Assembly: GCF_003019815.1 (NCBI RefSeq)
Contig: NZ_CP027773.1
Coordinates: 631,001 to 695,000 of the forward strand
Direction: 5' to 3'
Length of the DNA stretch: 64,000 bases
Source of the DNA: Variovorax sp. PMC12
GTDB taxonomy: Bacteria; Pseudomonadota; Gammaproteobacteria; Burkholderiales; Burkholderiaceae_C
The position numbers and the translations under genes are program-made. How positions within the stretch are numbered: the stretch's first letter is position 1; every line of letters starts with the position of its first letter. Of this stretch, positions 7,520-16,676 are shown in pieces. The notes beneath the pieces were generated by a model. It searched no databases. It had not been told where the DNA came from and was given only the letters and a program-made list of their open reading frames with translations.

Positions 7520-9577
7520 TCAAGCGGGCTGGGCCTCGGCCATGCCCTGATGTCGCAGCAGCGCATCAAGCTGGGGTTCGCGGCCGCGGAAGGCCTTGAA
7601 CGAATCCATCGCGCTGCGGCTGCCGCCCGCCTCGAGGATGGCCTGGCGGTACTTGCGGCCGGTCTCGATGTTCGGCTCGCCGTCGGCACCCACGGTTTCC
7701 TCGAAGGCCGCGTAGGCGTCGGCGCTCAGCACCTCGGCCCACTTGTAGCTGTAGTAGCCGGCCGCGTAGCCGCCCGAGAAGATGTGGCTGAAAGTATTCG
7801 GCGTGCGGCTGAACGGCGGCGACGGCATCACCGCGACTTCGGTGCGCACCTTGCCCAGCAGCGCCATCACGTCGCCCGGCTTGGCGTCGGCGGCGCGGTA
7901 CTCGGTGTGCAGCAGCATGTCGAACAGCGAGAACTCGATCTGGCGCAGCGTCTGCAGGCCGCTCTGGAAGTTCTTGGCCGCCGTCATCTTGTCGAACAGC
8001 GCGCGCGGCAACGGCTCACCAGTGTCGACGTGGGCCGTCATGTGCTTGAGCACGTCCCACTCCCAGCAGAAGTTTTCCATAAACTGGCTCGGCAGCTCGA
8101 CCGCGTCCCACTCGACGCCGCTGATGCCCGAGACGTCGCGCTCGTTCACCTGCGTGAGCATGTGGTGCAGGCCGTGGCCGAACTCGTGGAAGAGGGTGGT
8201 CACGTCGTCGTGCGTGAGCAGCGGCGGCTTGCCGTCGACGCCGCTGGCGAAGTTGCAGACCAGCTGCGCGACCGGCGTCTGCAGCACGCCGTTGTCGGGG
8301 CGCAGCCAGCGGGCGCGCACGTCGTCCATCCAGGCGCCGCCGCGCTTGGCGGCGCGGGCGGACGGGTCGAGGTAGAACTGGCCGACCTTCTGACCGGCAC
8401 GCTCGATGCGGTAGAACTCGACGCTCGGGTGCCACACAGGCGCGCTGTCGCGGCGGATCGACACTTCGAACAGCGTCTCGACGATCTTGAACAGGCCGGC
8501 CATGACCTTCGGCGCCGGGAAGTACTGCTTCACCTCCTGCTCGCTGAAGGCATAGCGCGCTTCCTTCAGCTTCTCGCCGATGTAGGTCCAGTCCCAGGGC
8601 TGCGGGTCGGTGATGCTCAGCTGCTCGGCCGCGAAGACGCGCAGGTCGGCCAGGTCGCGCTCGCCGTAGGGCTTGGCCTTGGCCGCGAGGTCGCGCAGGA
8701 ACTTGACGACCTGCTCGGGCGATTCGGCCATCTTCGGCACGACCGACAGTTCGCCGAAATTCCTGTAGCCCAGCAGCTTGGCTTCTTCCTCGCGCAGCGC
8801 GAGGATCTCGGTGATCAGCGGGGTGTTGTCGAACGAGGCGTCGCCGAACTCGCTGGCGCGTGTGACATAGGCGCGGTAGAGCTTTTCGCGCAGCGCGCTG
8901 CTCTTGGCGAACTGCATCACCGGCAGGTAGCACGGCATCTTGAGCGTGAGCTTGTAGCCTTCCTTGCCGTCGGCCTCTGCGGCCGCGCGGGCGGCGCTCA
9001 CCACGTCTTCGGGCACGCCTTCGAGCTCGCCGAGAGAGGCGTAGTAGGCAAAGGCGTCGGTCGCGTCGAGGGCGTTCTCGCTGAACTTCTGGCTCAGCTC
9101 GGCCTGGCGTTCCTGGATGTCGGCGAAGCGCTTCTTGGCTTCGCCCTGCAGCTCGGCGCCGCCGAGCACGAAGTTGCGCACGGCATTGCGATGGGCCTGG
9201 CGCTGCTCGGCATTGAGCGTGGCGACGTCGATGGCCTTGTACTTGGCGTAGAGCCGCTCGTCGGAGCCCAGGCGGGTCCAGAAGGCGGTGACGCGCGGCA
9301 TGGCTTCGTTGTAGGCGGCGCGCAGCTCGGGGGTGTCAGCCACGGCGTTCAGGTGGCCGATGGCGCCCCAGGCGCGGCTGAAGCGTTCGGAGGCCACGTC
9401 GAGCACCTTCGAGATCGCGTTCCAGTCGGCGGGGAATTCGGGCGCCGTCACGGTCTGCAGCGCGGTCTCGGCGTCGGCCAGGAGGGTGTCCACCGCGGGC
9501 GACACATGCTCCGGCTTAATCCGGTCGAACAGCGGGAGGTCGGTGAAATCGAGGAGGGGGTTGTTCGTCATGGCCAT
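7520..9577 (-). CDS. prlC: Oligopeptidase A (M3 metallopeptidase)
   Basis: Cytoplasmic zinc peptidase of the thimet-oligopeptidase family that degrades short peptides, including cleaved signal peptides. The 685-residue length is standard. The zinc site HEFGH is at H464, E465 and H468 (LFHEFGHGLHHML), with the third ligand expected in the downstream SGVEWDAVELPSQFMENFCWE segment. Start is ATG 9577; ATG 9571 in the same frame is equally possible. folD ends five bases upstream, so the two are probably co-transcribed. Confidence 0.94.
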   Translation of the reverse strand: MAMTNNPLLDFTDLPLFDRIKPEHVSPAVDTLLADAETALQTVTAPEFPADWNAISKVLDVASERFSRAWGAIGHLNAVADTPELRAAYNEAMPRVTAFWTRLGSDERLYAKYKAIDVATLNAEQRQAHRNAVRNFVLGGAELQGEAKKRFADIQERQAELSQKFSENALDATDAFAYYASLGELEGVPEDVVSAARAAAEADGKEGYKLTLKMPCYLPVMQFAKSSALREKLYRAYVTRASEFGDASFDNTPLITEILALREEEAKLLGYRNFGELSVVPKMAESPEQVVKFLRDLAAKAKPYGERDLADLRVFAAEQLSITDPQPWDWTYIGEKLKEARYAFSEQEVKQYFPAPKVMAGLFKIVETLFEVSIRRDSAPVWHPSVEFYRIERAGQKVGQFYLDPSARAAKRGGAWMDDVRARWLRPDNGVLQTPVAQLVCNFASGVDGKPPLLTHDDVTTLFHEFGHGLHHMLTQVNERDVSGISGVEWDAVELPSQFMENFCWEWDVLKHMTAHVDTGEPLPRALFDKMTAAKNFQSGLQTLRQIEFSLFDMLLHTEYRAADAKPGDVMALLGKVRTEVAVMPSPPFSRTPNTFSHIFSGGYAAGYYSYKWAEVLSADAYAAFEETVGADGEPNIETGRKYRQAILEAGGSRSAMDSFKAFRGREPQLDALLRHQGMAEAQPA

Positions 9578-9582
9578 GTGAG

Positions 9583-10434
9583 TTACTTGGCGGCGCGTTC
9601 GGCCGCTTCAAGGGTGTTGGCGAGCAGCATGGCGCGCGTCATGGGACCGACGCCGCCGGGCACGGGCGTGATCCAGCTTGCGACTTCCTTGACGCCGTCG
9701 AAATCGACGTCGCCGGCGAGCTTGCCGTCTTCCTTGCGGTTCATGCCCACGTCGATGATCACCGCGCCGGGCTTCACCATGTCGGCGGTCAGGAGATTGA
9801 GCTTGCCCACCGCCGCGACGATCACGTCGGCCTGCCGCGTGATGGCGCCCAGGTCCTGCGTGGCGCTGTGGCAGATGGTCACGGTGGCGCTCTTGGCCAG
9901 CAGCATCATGGCCATCGGCTTGCCGACGATGTTGCTGCGGCCGATGACCACCGCGTGCTTGCCGCGCAGGTCGTAGCCGATGGATTCGAGCATCTTCATG
10001 CAGCCGTGCGGCGTGCAGGGCCAGAAGCCGGGGGCGCCGATCATCAGCGCGCCCGCGCTGGCAACGTGGAAGCCGTCGACGTCCTTGGCGGGCGAGATCG
10101 TCTCGATGACCTTCTGGCTGTCCATGTGCCTGGGCAGCGGCAGCTGGACCAGGATGCCGTGCACCTTCGGGTCGTCGTTGAGGGTGCGGATGCGGGCCAG
10201 CAGGTCGGCCTCGCTCATTTCGGCGGGGTAGGTCTCGAGCGTGGCATCCAGGCCGGTCTGGGCGCTGTCGTTGACCTTGTGCCTGGTGTAGACCTGGCTG
10301 GCCGGATCTTCGCCCACGAGGATGATGGAAAGGGCCGGGTTCACGCCTTTGGCCTTGAGTGCGGCGGTGCGGCCGGCAACTTCGGCGCGAATGGTTTTGG
10401 CGAGGGCGTTGCCGTCGATCAGTTGGGCGGTCAT
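9583..10434 (-). CDS. folD: Bifunctional methylenetetrahydrofolate dehydrogenase/cyclohydrolase
   Basis: NADP-dependent enzyme interconverting 5,10-methylene- and 10-formyl-tetrahydrofolate for purine and formyl-Met synthesis. The active-site pair Y49/K53 lies in VYTRHK, the pterin-binding segment is HGILVQLPLP, the nucleotide motif GRSNIVGKP is intact, and the C-terminal signature TPVPGGVGPMT is present. Length is 283 residues. It heads a minus-strand run folD-prlC-DUF4124/Grx, just downstream of the terminator that ends the two-component operon. Confidence 0.97.
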   Translation of the reverse strand: MTAQLIDGNALAKTIRAEVAGRTAALKAKGVNPALSIILVGEDPASQVYTRHKVNDSAQTGLDATLETYPAEMSEADLLARIRTLNDDPKVHGILVQLPLPRHMDSQKVIETISPAKDVDGFHVASAGALMIGAPGFWPCTPHGCMKMLESIGYDLRGKHAVVIGRSNIVGKPMAMMLLAKSATVTICHSATQDLGAITRQADVIVAAVGKLNLLTADMVKPGAVIIDVGMNRKEDGKLAGDVDFDGVKEVASWITPVPGGVGPMTRAMLLANTLEAAERAAK

Positions 10435-10453
10435 CGGTTTCGATCTTCCAAGT

Positions 10454-10477
10454 AAAAACGCCCGCTTGCGCAGGCGT
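10454..10477 (-). terminator. Rho-independent terminator of the two-component operon
   Basis: Read on the minus strand, a hairpin CGCCTGC-GCAA-GCGGGCG with a GNRA-type loop and one G-T wobble is followed by TTTTTA. It lies 34 bases past the response-regulator stop and 20 bases before the folD start, separating the two minus-strand units. Confidence 0.8.
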
Positions 10478-10510
10478 GGGGGTCATTCTTCGCTATCGCA
10501 GGGATAGCTT

Positions 10511-11143
10511 CTAGGCCTTGGCCGCGGGGGCCGCCTGTCCGAGTGCGATCTTCAGCAGGTCGGCCACGGTGTTGGCGTTGAGCTTTTCCATGATGTTGGC
10601 GCGGTGCGCCTCGACCGTCTTGATGCTGATGCCCAGGTCGTCGGCGATCTGCTTGTTCAGGCGGCCTGCGACGATGCGTTCGAGCACCTGTGCCTCGCGG
10701 CCGGTGAGCTTGGACAGCAGCGCGTCGCGGCTGGCCGATTGCTGGTGCTGGGTGAAGGCGCCGCGCGCATGTTCGAGCATGCGTTCGACCAGCGTGACGA
10801 GTTCCTCGTCGTTGAAGGGCTTCTGGATGAAATCCATGGCGCCCTTCTTCATGCTGTCGACGGCCATCGGCACGTCGCCGTGGCCGGTGATGACCACGAT
10901 CGGCAGCGGGGAGCGCCTTTCGATCAGCCGATCCTGCAGTTCGAGGCCGGTCATGCCGGCCATGCGGATGTCGACGATCAAACAGGCGACTTCGCGCGGG
11001 TCGTATCGGGAGAGAAAGGATTCGGCGGAATCGAAACAGCGGACTCTGTAGTCCTTGCCTTCGAGCAGCCATTGCAGCGAATCGCGTACGGCTTCGTCGT
11101 CGTCGACGACATAGACCGTGCCTTTCTTCGGAATCAAACTCAT
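10511..11143 (-). CDS. FixJ/TtrR-type response regulator
   Basis: Two-domain transcription factor of 210 residues. The receiver domain (about 8-125) has the acidic pocket VDDDE, phospho-acceptor D58 in LIVDIRM, the switch Thr in VITGHGD and the conserved Lys in IQKPF. The LuxR-type helix-turn-helix (about 142-205) has LTGREAQVLERIVAG and NKQIADDLGISIKTVEAHRANIMEKL. It overlaps the kinase gene by four bases, so the pair is translationally coupled and the kinase upstream is its partner. Targets cannot be read from sequence; the divergent pyruvate dehydrogenase operon is one candidate. Confidence 0.9.
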   Translation of the reverse strand: MSLIPKKGTVYVVDDDEAVRDSLQWLLEGKDYRVRCFDSAESFLSRYDPREVACLIVDIRMAGMTGLELQDRLIERRSPLPIVVITGHGDVPMAVDSMKKGAMDFIQKPFNDEELVTLVERMLEHARGAFTQHQQSASRDALLSKLTGREAQVLERIVAGRLNKQIADDLGISIKTVEAHRANIMEKLNANTVADLLKIALGQAAPAAKA

Positions 11144-13680
11144 GCAGGTACCTTTGCCTCGTCGCTAGCTACGGAACTGATAGCGTCCAACACCGGAATC
11201 CAGAAGGAAAAACGGCATCCGATCACATCCGGACCATTGTAGATGTTCTCCGCCTGCATCCGGCCGCGGTGCGACTCGACGATGGTGCGGCACAAATTGA
11301 GCCCGATGCCCATGCCTTCGGGCTTGGTCGAGAAGAAGGCCTCGTAGAGCCGGTCCATCACTTCCGGGGCCAGGCCCTTGCCGGTGTCCTGCACCGAGAA
11401 TTCGATGGCGTTGTGGCCCTCGATCACCTTGGGCAGCACCCGCAGCTCGACGCTGCGGCGCGCCAGCGGGCGGTCGGCGATGTCGATGGATTCGGCCGCG
11501 TTCTTCAGCAGGTTGACCATCACCTGCTCGATGAGGATCGGGTCGACGCGCACCACCGGCAGCCGTGCCGCCACGTAGTGGTTCAGTCGCACGTTGCGCC
11601 GGCGCAGCTCGATGCCGGCGAGCTCGACCGCTTCGCTCACCATGGTGGCCACGTCGGCCGGCGTGCGGTTGGGTTCGCTGCGCTTCACGAAGGAACGGAT
11701 GCGCTGGATGATCTGGCCCGCGCGCTGGGCCTGCTTCGAGGTTTTCTCGAGCGCGGCGAGCAGCGCCTCGGTGTCGATCGTCTGCCCCTTGATGCGCGAC
11801 ATCATCCCGTTGCAGTAGTTGGTGATGGCGGTCAGCGGCTGGTTGAGCTCGTGCGCCACGCTCGACGCCATTTCGCCCATCGTGATGAGGCGGCTGGCGG
11901 CCTGGGCCTTGTCGGCCTGCGCGGCGGCCTGCTCCTCGGCGTCGCGGCGGGGCGTGATGTCGGTGGCGATCACGAGCTGGGCGAGGCGCCCGTCCACCCA
12001 GGTCAGGTAGCGCGAGCGCACTTCGAGCCACTTGCCCAGGTGGGGCACGAAGATCTCGTTGTTGGCGGTCTGGGCTGCAGTGAGCGTGTCGATCGGCAGG
12101 CCGGCGTAGGGGTCGACGTCGTCCAGGCCCTCGTCGTGCGCGTTCGACGCCGGCACGCCGGCCTGCGCGACCATGCCGAGGTGGCCAACGGTGTCCGAGC
12201 CGAACCAGAGGCGGTACAGCTTGTTGGCGAACAGCAGTTCCTCGGAGCCGATGGGCGCCACCGACACGGCCGCGTCCAGTGCCTCCAGCACCGTGGTGAA
12301 GCGCTCGTAGGAGGCGGAGAGCTGCTCGCGGATGCGCGTGGGCTCGGTGATGTCGGTCATCGACGTCATCCAGCCGGTCTGGTGGCCGCGCGCGTCGATC
12401 AGCGGCGACACGTAGAGGCGGGCGTTGAACACGCTGCCGTTCTTGCGCTTCACCCGCACCTGGAAGCCGCCGGGCAGGGCGCGGCCATGCAGTTCTTCTT
12501 CGAGCCGTTCGTTCATCACCTCGCGGTCGGACTCGAGCCAGTAGGGGAAGGGCGGCGACTGGCCGACCAGTTCTTCCTCGCTCCAGCCGGTCATTGCGCA
12601 GAACGCGGCGTTCACGTAGGTGATGCGGCCCTGCAGGTCGAGCACCCGCATGCCGGTGAGCATTGAGTTCTCCATGGCCCGGCGGAAGTTGGTTTCAGCC
12701 ACCAGCCGCTGCTGTGCCTGCAGCCGTCGGCGCGTGTGGCGCCAGGTGCCGATCAGCATCCAGCTCGTGAGCACGCTGAGTGCGCAGACCAGCCAGAACA
12801 GCCCGTTGCCGACCACGCCCTGCGACGTGCGGTAGGCCTGCGCCCGCAGCACCAGGGCATTGCCGACCGGCGACACCGGCACTTCATATTCGTTGGTGCG
12901 CTCGGTCCAGGGCAGCAGGCGGGTGCCACTTTCCTTCAGGTTGGTGGTGTTGCCTGCGATCACGCGGCCCTTGGCGTCGAGCAGCGACACCGCGTAGCGC
13001 GCCTGCACCTCGGACGGCATGCCGTAGCGCAGCAGGCCGTCGACCGAGAACTCGCCGAGCACCACGCCCGCGAACAGGCCCTGGTCGAACAGGGGAATGT
13101 GCAGTTGCAGCATCGCCGGGGGATCGCCGCCGGCCACGGGCTGCGAGTACACCGGCTGGCGCAGCTCGCGCGCCAGCGCGTAGTTGCTTTCGATGTCGCC
13201 GGGGCGCAGCACGTCGCCGATCAGGTGCTGCTGCGCGGGGTGGACGCTGGGGGCGGCGTAGCCGGCCTTGAAGCGGCGGCGGTCGTCGATCCAGGTGATG
13301 GTCTGCAGCTCGGGGAACTGGCTCACCAGCGACTCGGCGCGGCTGGTGAATTCGATCGGGTCGATCTCGCGGTTGGAGGCGTCGCGCGCGATGCGCATCA
13401 GTTGCTCCTGCCGCTCGAGCAGCCTCAGGCGCATGCGCTGCTGGGCGTATTCGACGTCGCGGCGGACCGACTCCTGCTCGCGCTCGACCTCCTCGGTGCG
13501 CAGATACCAGAAGGCCGACACGATGGCCGCGAGAAAGAGCAGCACGGCGGCCATCGGCGCGAGCATCGCGACCGCGTCCTGCAGCACCGGCGTCTGCTTG
13601 CGCCACCACCTGCGCCACCAGGACAGGGGCGAGGCGTTCACGGCACTGCGGGCAACCGCCAGCGGAGAAGAAAGAGGCAT
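11140..13680 (-). CDS. Membrane PAS sensor histidine kinase
   Basis: Kinase of 846 residues. A transmembrane helix near residues 37-58 precedes a long extracytoplasmic domain; a second helix (about 300-320, LFWLVCALSVLTSWMLIGTW) leads to a PAS domain (about 330-450, MRVLDLQGRITYVNAAFCAMTGWSEEEL) with a PAC-like end, then a second PAS-like region (about 460-570). The histidine box is MGEMASSVAHELNQPLTAI with H610, and the ATPase domain has VMVNLLKNAAES, QDTGKGLAPE and GMGIGLNLC. The ELNQPL form is typical of FixL/DctB-type kinases. The extracytoplasmic signal is unknown. It is coupled to the FixJ-type regulator. Confidence 0.9.
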   Translation of the reverse strand: MPLSSPLAVARSAVNASPLSWWRRWWRKQTPVLQDAVAMLAPMAAVLLFLAAIVSAFWYLRTEEVEREQESVRRDVEYAQQRMRLRLLERQEQLMRIARDASNREIDPIEFTSRAESLVSQFPELQTITWIDDRRRFKAGYAAPSVHPAQQHLIGDVLRPGDIESNYALARELRQPVYSQPVAGGDPPAMLQLHIPLFDQGLFAGVVLGEFSVDGLLRYGMPSEVQARYAVSLLDAKGRVIAGNTTNLKESGTRLLPWTERTNEYEVPVSPVGNALVLRAQAYRTSQGVVGNGLFWLVCALSVLTSWMLIGTWRHTRRRLQAQQRLVAETNFRRAMENSMLTGMRVLDLQGRITYVNAAFCAMTGWSEEELVGQSPPFPYWLESDREVMNERLEEELHGRALPGGFQVRVKRKNGSVFNARLYVSPLIDARGHQTGWMTSMTDITEPTRIREQLSASYERFTTVLEALDAAVSVAPIGSEELLFANKLYRLWFGSDTVGHLGMVAQAGVPASNAHDEGLDDVDPYAGLPIDTLTAAQTANNEIFVPHLGKWLEVRSRYLTWVDGRLAQLVIATDITPRRDAEEQAAAQADKAQAASRLITMGEMASSVAHELNQPLTAITNYCNGMMSRIKGQTIDTEALLAALEKTSKQAQRAGQIIQRIRSFVKRSEPNRTPADVATMVSEAVELAGIELRRRNVRLNHYVAARLPVVRVDPILIEQVMVNLLKNAAESIDIADRPLARRSVELRVLPKVIEGHNAIEFSVQDTGKGLAPEVMDRLYEAFFSTKPEGMGIGLNLCRTIVESHRGRMQAENIYNGPDVIGCRFSFWIPVLDAISSVASDEAKVPA

Positions 13681-13898
13681 GCCCTGAGTTTAGGTGATGG
13701 CCCCCTCGGCAGCGACTGGAATGCCGCGGTGCCATGGACTCCTGCATGGTCGGCGTCAAAAGGCTGAATGTCGTCCAAATATCACATTGAGAAATCATAA
13801 AGCACTATTTGAAATTGAGATATTTCTATGAGAAACTCCGCCGCGCTGAGCGCATAGCGCACTAAATTACCGCCACAGCCCTAAAAGGAGAGACAAGC
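13681..13898. promoter_or_regulatory. AT-rich divergent regulatory region between the kinase operon and aceE
   Basis: The 218-base gap is much richer in A and T than its surroundings from about 13770 to 13870. It contains inverted repeats GAAAT-N6-ATTTC (13811-13826) and TTCT-ATG-AGAA (13824-13834) and three copies of a TGAGA word. AAAAGGAGAGA just before aceE is its ribosome-binding site. I could not assign a convincing -35/-10 pair. This is the likely site for both promoters and for regulator binding. Confidence 0.55.
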
Positions 13899-16625
13899 AT
13901 GTCGGCAAATCCCGAGAACCTGTTCGGCTCGGCCGCGAATGACGCGGACGCCCAGGAGACCCGCGAATGGATGGATGCACTGTCCTCCGTCATCCAGAGC
14001 GAGGGTCCCGAGCGGGCCCACTTCCTTCTCGAGCAACTGCTCGAACATGCCCGCCAGAACACGGTCGACATGCCGTTCTCGGCCAACACGGGCTACGTCA
14101 ACACCATCGAGCCTTCGCAGGAGGCTCGCAGCCCCGGCAACCTCGAAATCGAACAGCGCCTGCGCGCCTACATGCGCTGGAACGCGATGGCCATGGTGGT
14201 CAAGGCCAACCGCCACCATCCGGCCGAAGGCGGTGACCTGGGCGGCCACATCGGCTCCTTCGCCTCGCTGGCAAGCATGTTCGGCGCCGGCTTCAACCAC
14301 TTCTGGCACGCCGAGAGCGAAAACCACGGCGGCGACCTGCTCTACATCCAGGGCCACGTTTCGCCCGGCATCTATGCTCGCGCCTACCTCGAAGGCCGCC
14401 TCTCCGAAGAGCAACTGCTCAACTTCCGCCAGGAAGTCGACGGCAAGGGCCTGTCGAGCTACCCGCACCCCAAGCTGATGCCGGAGTTCTGGCAGTTCCC
14501 CACCGTCTCGATGGGCCTGGGCCCGCTGATGGCGATCTACCAGGCGCGCTTCCTCAAGTACCTGCATGCACGCGGCATCGCCAACACCGAAAACCGCAAG
14601 GTCTGGGTGTTCTGCGGCGACGGAGAAATGGACGAGGTCGAATCGCTGGGCGCCATCGGCCTGGCGGCGCGCGAGAACCTCGACAACCTGATCTTCGTCA
14701 TCAACTGCAACCTGCAGCGCCTGGACGGCCCGGTGCGCGGCAACGGCAAGATCATCCAGGAGCTCGAGGGCGAGTTCCGCGGCGCCAACTGGAACGTCGT
14801 GAAGCTCATCTGGGGCAAGGGCTGGGACGCCCTGCTCGAGAAGGACCATGACGGCGCGCTGCGCAAGATCATGATGGAGTGCAACGACGGCGACTACCAG
14901 TCGTTCAAGGCCAACGACGGCGCCTACGTGCGCAAGAACTTCTTCGGCCGCGATCCGCGCACGCTGAAGATGGTCGAGCACATGACCGACGACGAGGTCT
15001 GGAACCTGCAGCGCGGCGGCCACGACTCGCAGAAGGTGTACGCCGCCTTCCACGCCGCCCAGAACCACAAGGGCCAGCCCACCGTGCTGCTCGTCAAGAC
15101 CGTCAAGGGCTTCGGCATGGGCAAGATCGGCGAAGGCAAGAACACGGTCCACCAGACCAAGAAACTTGGCGACGAAGACATCAAGGCCTTCCGCGACCGC
15201 TTCAACATCCCGATTCCCGACAGCCAGATCGCCGAGCTGCCGTTCTACAAGCCGGCCGACGACACGCCGGAAATGCGCTACCTGCACGAGCGCCGCAAAG
15301 CCCTCGGCGGCTACCTGCCGCACCGCCGCGTCAAGGCCGACGAGAGCTTCACGGTCCCGTCGCTCGACACCTTCAAGGCGGTGATGGAGCCCACGGCCGA
15401 GGGCCGCGAGATCTCGACCACGCAAGCCTACGTGCGCTTCCTCACGCAGCTGCTGCGCGACAAGGCGCTGGGCCCGCGCGTGGTGCCCATCCTGGTGGAC
15501 GAGGCCCGCACCTTCGGCATGGAAGGCCTGTTCCGCCAGATCGGCATCTACAACCCGCACGGTCAGCAGTACACCCCGGTCGACAAGGACCAGGTCATGT
15601 ACTACAAGGAAGACAAGGCCGGCCAGATCCTGCAGGAAGGCATCAACGAAGCCGGCGGCATGTCGAGCTGGATCGCGGCGGCCACGTCGTACAGCACGAA
15701 CAACCGCATCATGGTGCCGTTCTATGTGTACTACTCGATGTTCGGCTTCCAGCGCATCGGCGACCTGGCTTGGGCGGCCGGCGACATGCAGGCCCGCGGC
15801 TTCCTGCTGGGCGGCACCTCGGGGCGCACCACGCTGAACGGCGAAGGCCTGCAGCACGAAGACGGCCACAGCCACATCCTGGCCAACACCATCCCGAACT
15901 GCGTGAGCTACGACCCGACCTTCGCGCATGAAGTCGGCGTGATCCTGCACCACGGCCTCAAGCGCATGGTCGAGAAGCAGGACAACGTCTACTACTACCT
16001 GACGCTGCTCAACGAGAACTACGCGATGCCCGGCCTGCAGCCCGGCACCGAAGAGCAGATCATCAAGGGCATGTACCTGTCGAAGCAGGGCCCCGCGATC
16101 AAGGCGTCCAAGGGCAAGGAAGCACCCACGGTGCAACTGCTGGGCAGCGGCACCATCCTGCGCGAGAGCTTCGCCGCGCAAGAGCTGCTCGAGAAGGACT
16201 GGGGCGTGTCGGCTTCCGTTTGGAGCTGCCCGAGCTTCAACGAGCTGACCCGCGACGGCCAGGACGCCGACCGCTGGAACCTGCTGCACCCCGACCAGAC
16301 GCCGCGCGTGCCCTTCGTGGCCGAGCAGCTCGCGCCCACTGCAGGCCCGGTGGTCGCATCGACCGACTACATGAAGGCCTATGCCGAGCAGATCCGTCCC
16401 TTCATCCCGAAGGGCCGCACCTACAAGGTGCTCGGCACCGACGGCTTCGGCCGCAGCGACTTCCGCAACAAGCTGCGCGAGCACTTCGAGATCAACCGCC
16501 ACTACATCGTGGTGGCTGCGCTCAAGGCGCTGAGCGAAGACGGCACCGTGCCCGTGGCCAAGGTGGTGGAAGCGATCAAGAAGTACGGCATCAATGTCGA
16601 CAAGGTCAACCCGCTTTACGCCTGA
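13899..16625 (+). CDS. aceE: Pyruvate dehydrogenase E1 component, homodimeric type
   Basis: Thiamine-diphosphate enzyme that decarboxylates pyruvate and acetylates the E2 lipoyl arm. The 908-residue length matches the homodimeric AceE family. The cofactor motif begins GDGEMDEVE at G240 and ends INCNLQRLDG about 30 residues on. The substrate-facing RHHPAEGGDLGGHIGS segment lies near the N-terminus (here NRHHPAEGG). First gene of aceE-aceF-bph-lpdA; aceF begins 51 bases downstream with a ribosome-binding site. Confidence 0.98.
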   Translation: MSANPENLFGSAANDADAQETREWMDALSSVIQSEGPERAHFLLEQLLEHARQNTVDMPFSANTGYVNTIEPSQEARSPGNLEIEQRLRAYMRWNAMAMVVKANRHHPAEGGDLGGHIGSFASLASMFGAGFNHFWHAESENHGGDLLYIQGHVSPGIYARAYLEGRLSEEQLLNFRQEVDGKGLSSYPHPKLMPEFWQFPTVSMGLGPLMAIYQARFLKYLHARGIANTENRKVWVFCGDGEMDEVESLGAIGLAARENLDNLIFVINCNLQRLDGPVRGNGKIIQELEGEFRGANWNVVKLIWGKGWDALLEKDHDGALRKIMMECNDGDYQSFKANDGAYVRKNFFGRDPRTLKMVEHMTDDEVWNLQRGGHDSQKVYAAFHAAQNHKGQPTVLLVKTVKGFGMGKIGEGKNTVHQTKKLGDEDIKAFRDRFNIPIPDSQIAELPFYKPADDTPEMRYLHERRKALGGYLPHRRVKADESFTVPSLDTFKAVMEPTAEGREISTTQAYVRFLTQLLRDKALGPRVVPILVDEARTFGMEGLFRQIGIYNPHGQQYTPVDKDQVMYYKEDKAGQILQEGINEAGGMSSWIAAATSYSTNNRIMVPFYVYYSMFGFQRIGDLAWAAGDMQARGFLLGGTSGRTTLNGEGLQHEDGHSHILANTIPNCVSYDPTFAHEVGVILHHGLKRMVEKQDNVYYYLTLLNENYAMPGLQPGTEEQIIKGMYLSKQGPAIKASKGKEAPTVQLLGSGTILRESFAAQELLEKDWGVSASVWSCPSFNELTRDGQDADRWNLLHPDQTPRVPFVAEQLAPTAGPVVASTDYMKAYAEQIRPFIPKGRTYKVLGTDGFGRSDFRNKLREHFEINRHYIVVAALKALSEDGTVPVAKVVEAIKKYGINVDKVNPLYA

Positions 16626-16676
16626 CCCTCAACAATCAACGAACGAAACGGCGCCTCACGGCGGGAGACAAACGAT

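Noticed and set aside
7484..9976. An 830-codon plus-strand frame opposite prlC and folD
   Set aside because: It spans two real genes and the gap between them and carries no domain; a codon-bias shadow.
13881..16502. An 873-codon open frame on the minus strand opposite aceE
   Set aside because: High-G+C codon bias of aceE opens the antisense frame; composition is His/Val/Ala/Leu-rich without domains, and aceE itself has clear motifs throughout.
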